A DNA stretch of 64,000 nucleotides from Amycolatopsis sp. DSM 110486 (GTDB lineage Bacteria; Actinomycetota; Actinomycetes; Mycobacteriales; Pseudonocardiaceae), in NCBI RefSeq assembly GCF_019468465.1, contig NZ_CP080519.1, forward strand, positions 9,851,001 to 9,915,000. The letters are read 5' to 3'. This document shows positions 63,219-64,000 of the stretch, piece after piece; positions within the stretch are counted from its first letter, which is position 1; the number at the start of each line of letters is the position of its first letter. The notes below the pieces were generated by a model, which searched no databases, had not been told where the DNA came from, and saw nothing but the letters and a program-made list of their open reading frames with translations. Both the position numbers and the translations under genes were made by a program.

Positions 63219-63303
63219 GCGCACAAGTCTGCCAGCCGTGACGGCGCGTATCGGCCGCGTTACCATTCGCGCAGGTCAAACCTGACGAGAGGGGCAGGGG
63301 CAG

Positions 63304-64000
63304 GTGACCGACGAACATCTGGCGCACGTGGTCGGCAGCCGCGTCCGGTTCTTCCGGTCGACGAAGCCGTTGACGAAGACCGTCGTCGCCGGCCTGGCCG
63401 GGATCACGCCGGACTACCTGTACCAGATCGAGCGCGGTGTCAAGATGCCCACGATCCCGGTCCTCGTGCAGCTGGCACATGTTCTGGATGTCGAGCCGGG
63501 CGACCTGCTCAACGAGATACCTCCGGCTCGCCGCAAGAAGGTCACCGGCAACGCCGGCGACGCGCTGCAGCGAGCCCTGACCCGGCCGGCAGCTCCGGCT
63601 GACGCGCCCATTCTCGACGATCTGCGCGAGGACGTTGTCCGCGCCTGGCACACCTGGCAAACCTCGCCGCACCGCTACAGCGAGCTGAGTGCCGAGTTGC
63701 CCGAGATGATCGCCGGGGCGCGGGCGGCGGTGAACAGCAGCGACGCCCGCGACCGGCGAGCGGCGCACCGGTACGCCGCAGACCTGTACGGCCTCGTGCG
63801 CACCGTCACCAAACGGGTCGGTCGCGGCGACCTGTCCCTTCTCGCCGCCGACCGTGCACTGCGGGAAGCCGAGGCCGCCGACGACCCGATCCGGCTGGCC
63901 GCCGCACGCTGGAACCTGGGCCAGGTGCTCCTGGCCGACGGCAGCGTCGAGGGCGCCGAAGAGGAAGCGGTCGACGCTCGCGCCAGCCTCCAGCCCCTCA
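63304..64000 (+). CDS. XRE-family regulator, 3' end beyond the window
   Basis: 232 residues visible; continues past base 64000. The N-terminal helix-turn-helix is RFFRSTKPLTKTVVAGLAGI TPDYLYQIERGVKMP (about 14-50). The following region is helical and TPR-like (ARWNLGQVLLADGSVEGAEE EA). GTG 63304 has GGGGCAGG upstream. Actinobacterial regulators of this layout are common; target unknown. Confidence 0.8.
   Translation, partial: MTDEHLAHVVGSRVRFFRSTKPLTKTVVAGLAGITPDYLYQIERGVKMPTIPVLVQLAHVLDVEPGDLLNEIPPARRKKVTGNAGDALQRALTRPAAPADAPILDDLREDVVRAWHTWQTSPHRYSELSAELPEMIAGARAAVNSSDARDRRAAHRYAADLYGLVRTVTKRVGRGDLSLLAADRALREAEAADDPIRLAAARWNLGQVLLADGSVEGAEEEAVDARASLQPL

Noticed and set aside
1..64000. CRISPR arrays, rRNA genes and insertion sequences
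   Set aside because: No regularly spaced repeats, rRNA segments or transposase genes were seen.

Overview
The window is high-GC actinobacterial DNA. A phosphatidylinositol-mannoside lipid operon, an SsgA-like protein, an Lsr2-like protein, XRE/DUF5753 plus DUF397 regulator pairs and a Tad-type pilus locus together point to a Pseudonocardiaceae-like actinomycete such as Amycolatopsis. Genus is an inference; no rRNA or species marker is present.

Core chromosome (1 to about 8.1 kb). The minus strand carries thrS, a HIT-family phosphorylase, a MarR regulator, pgsA and the start of a patA-like acyltransferase, in the order familiar from the mycobacterial thrS-HIT-pgsA-patA-pimA locus but with a MarR gene inserted. 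Upstream lies a polyprenyl-phosphate sugar transferase. An ssgA-like gene and four tRNAs follow: Val-CAC on the minus strand, then Gly-GCC, Cys-GCA and Val-GAC on the plus strand.

Integrated element (from tRNA-Val-GAC at about 8.1 kb to at least 59 kb, probably past the window end). A tyrosine integrase faces the tRNA 3' end and is followed by an excisionase. Cargo comes next: an Lsr2 paralogue; a Gabija-type pair (OLD/TOPRIM ATPase and UvrD-like helicase); a secreted NucA/NucB-type nuclease with a candidate inhibitor; a HEPN-like zinc-ribbon protein; and several frameshifted or decayed genes. At 23.6-25.7 kb is a DNA methyltransferase with a degenerate-looking partner. At 26.0-37.9 kb is a plus-strand type IV secretion operon: sigma-like factor, VirB2-like pilin, VirB6/TrbL-like channel protein, PrgI/VirB3-like protein, VirB4 ATPase, VirD4/TraG coupling protein, replication-relaxation protein and an NlpC/P60 wall hydrolase.

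At 38-45 kb a two-winged-helix protein converges on a minus-strand operon. That operon encodes a MoxR/CobS-like AAA ATPase with its own winged-helix domain, an HExxH-plus-VWA protein and a string of small unknown proteins. From 45.9 to 58.3 kb a minus-strand operon encodes a membrane LysM-BTAD regulator and a Tad pilus apparatus: CpaB-like, TadZ, TadA, TadB, TadC, a small pilin-like protein and TadE/TadG proteins. A prepilin peptidase is divergent at its head.

The last 5 kb hold regulators: a zinc-finger-like protein, an XRE/DUF5753 and DUF397 pair, a HAD hydrolase and a truncated XRE gene. I read the element as an integrative conjugative element that carries both a mating channel and a pilus locus plus defence cargo. 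I could not find the second attachment site. The most novel-looking parts are the AAA/HExxH-VWA operon and the nuclease/inhibitor and HEPN cargo.
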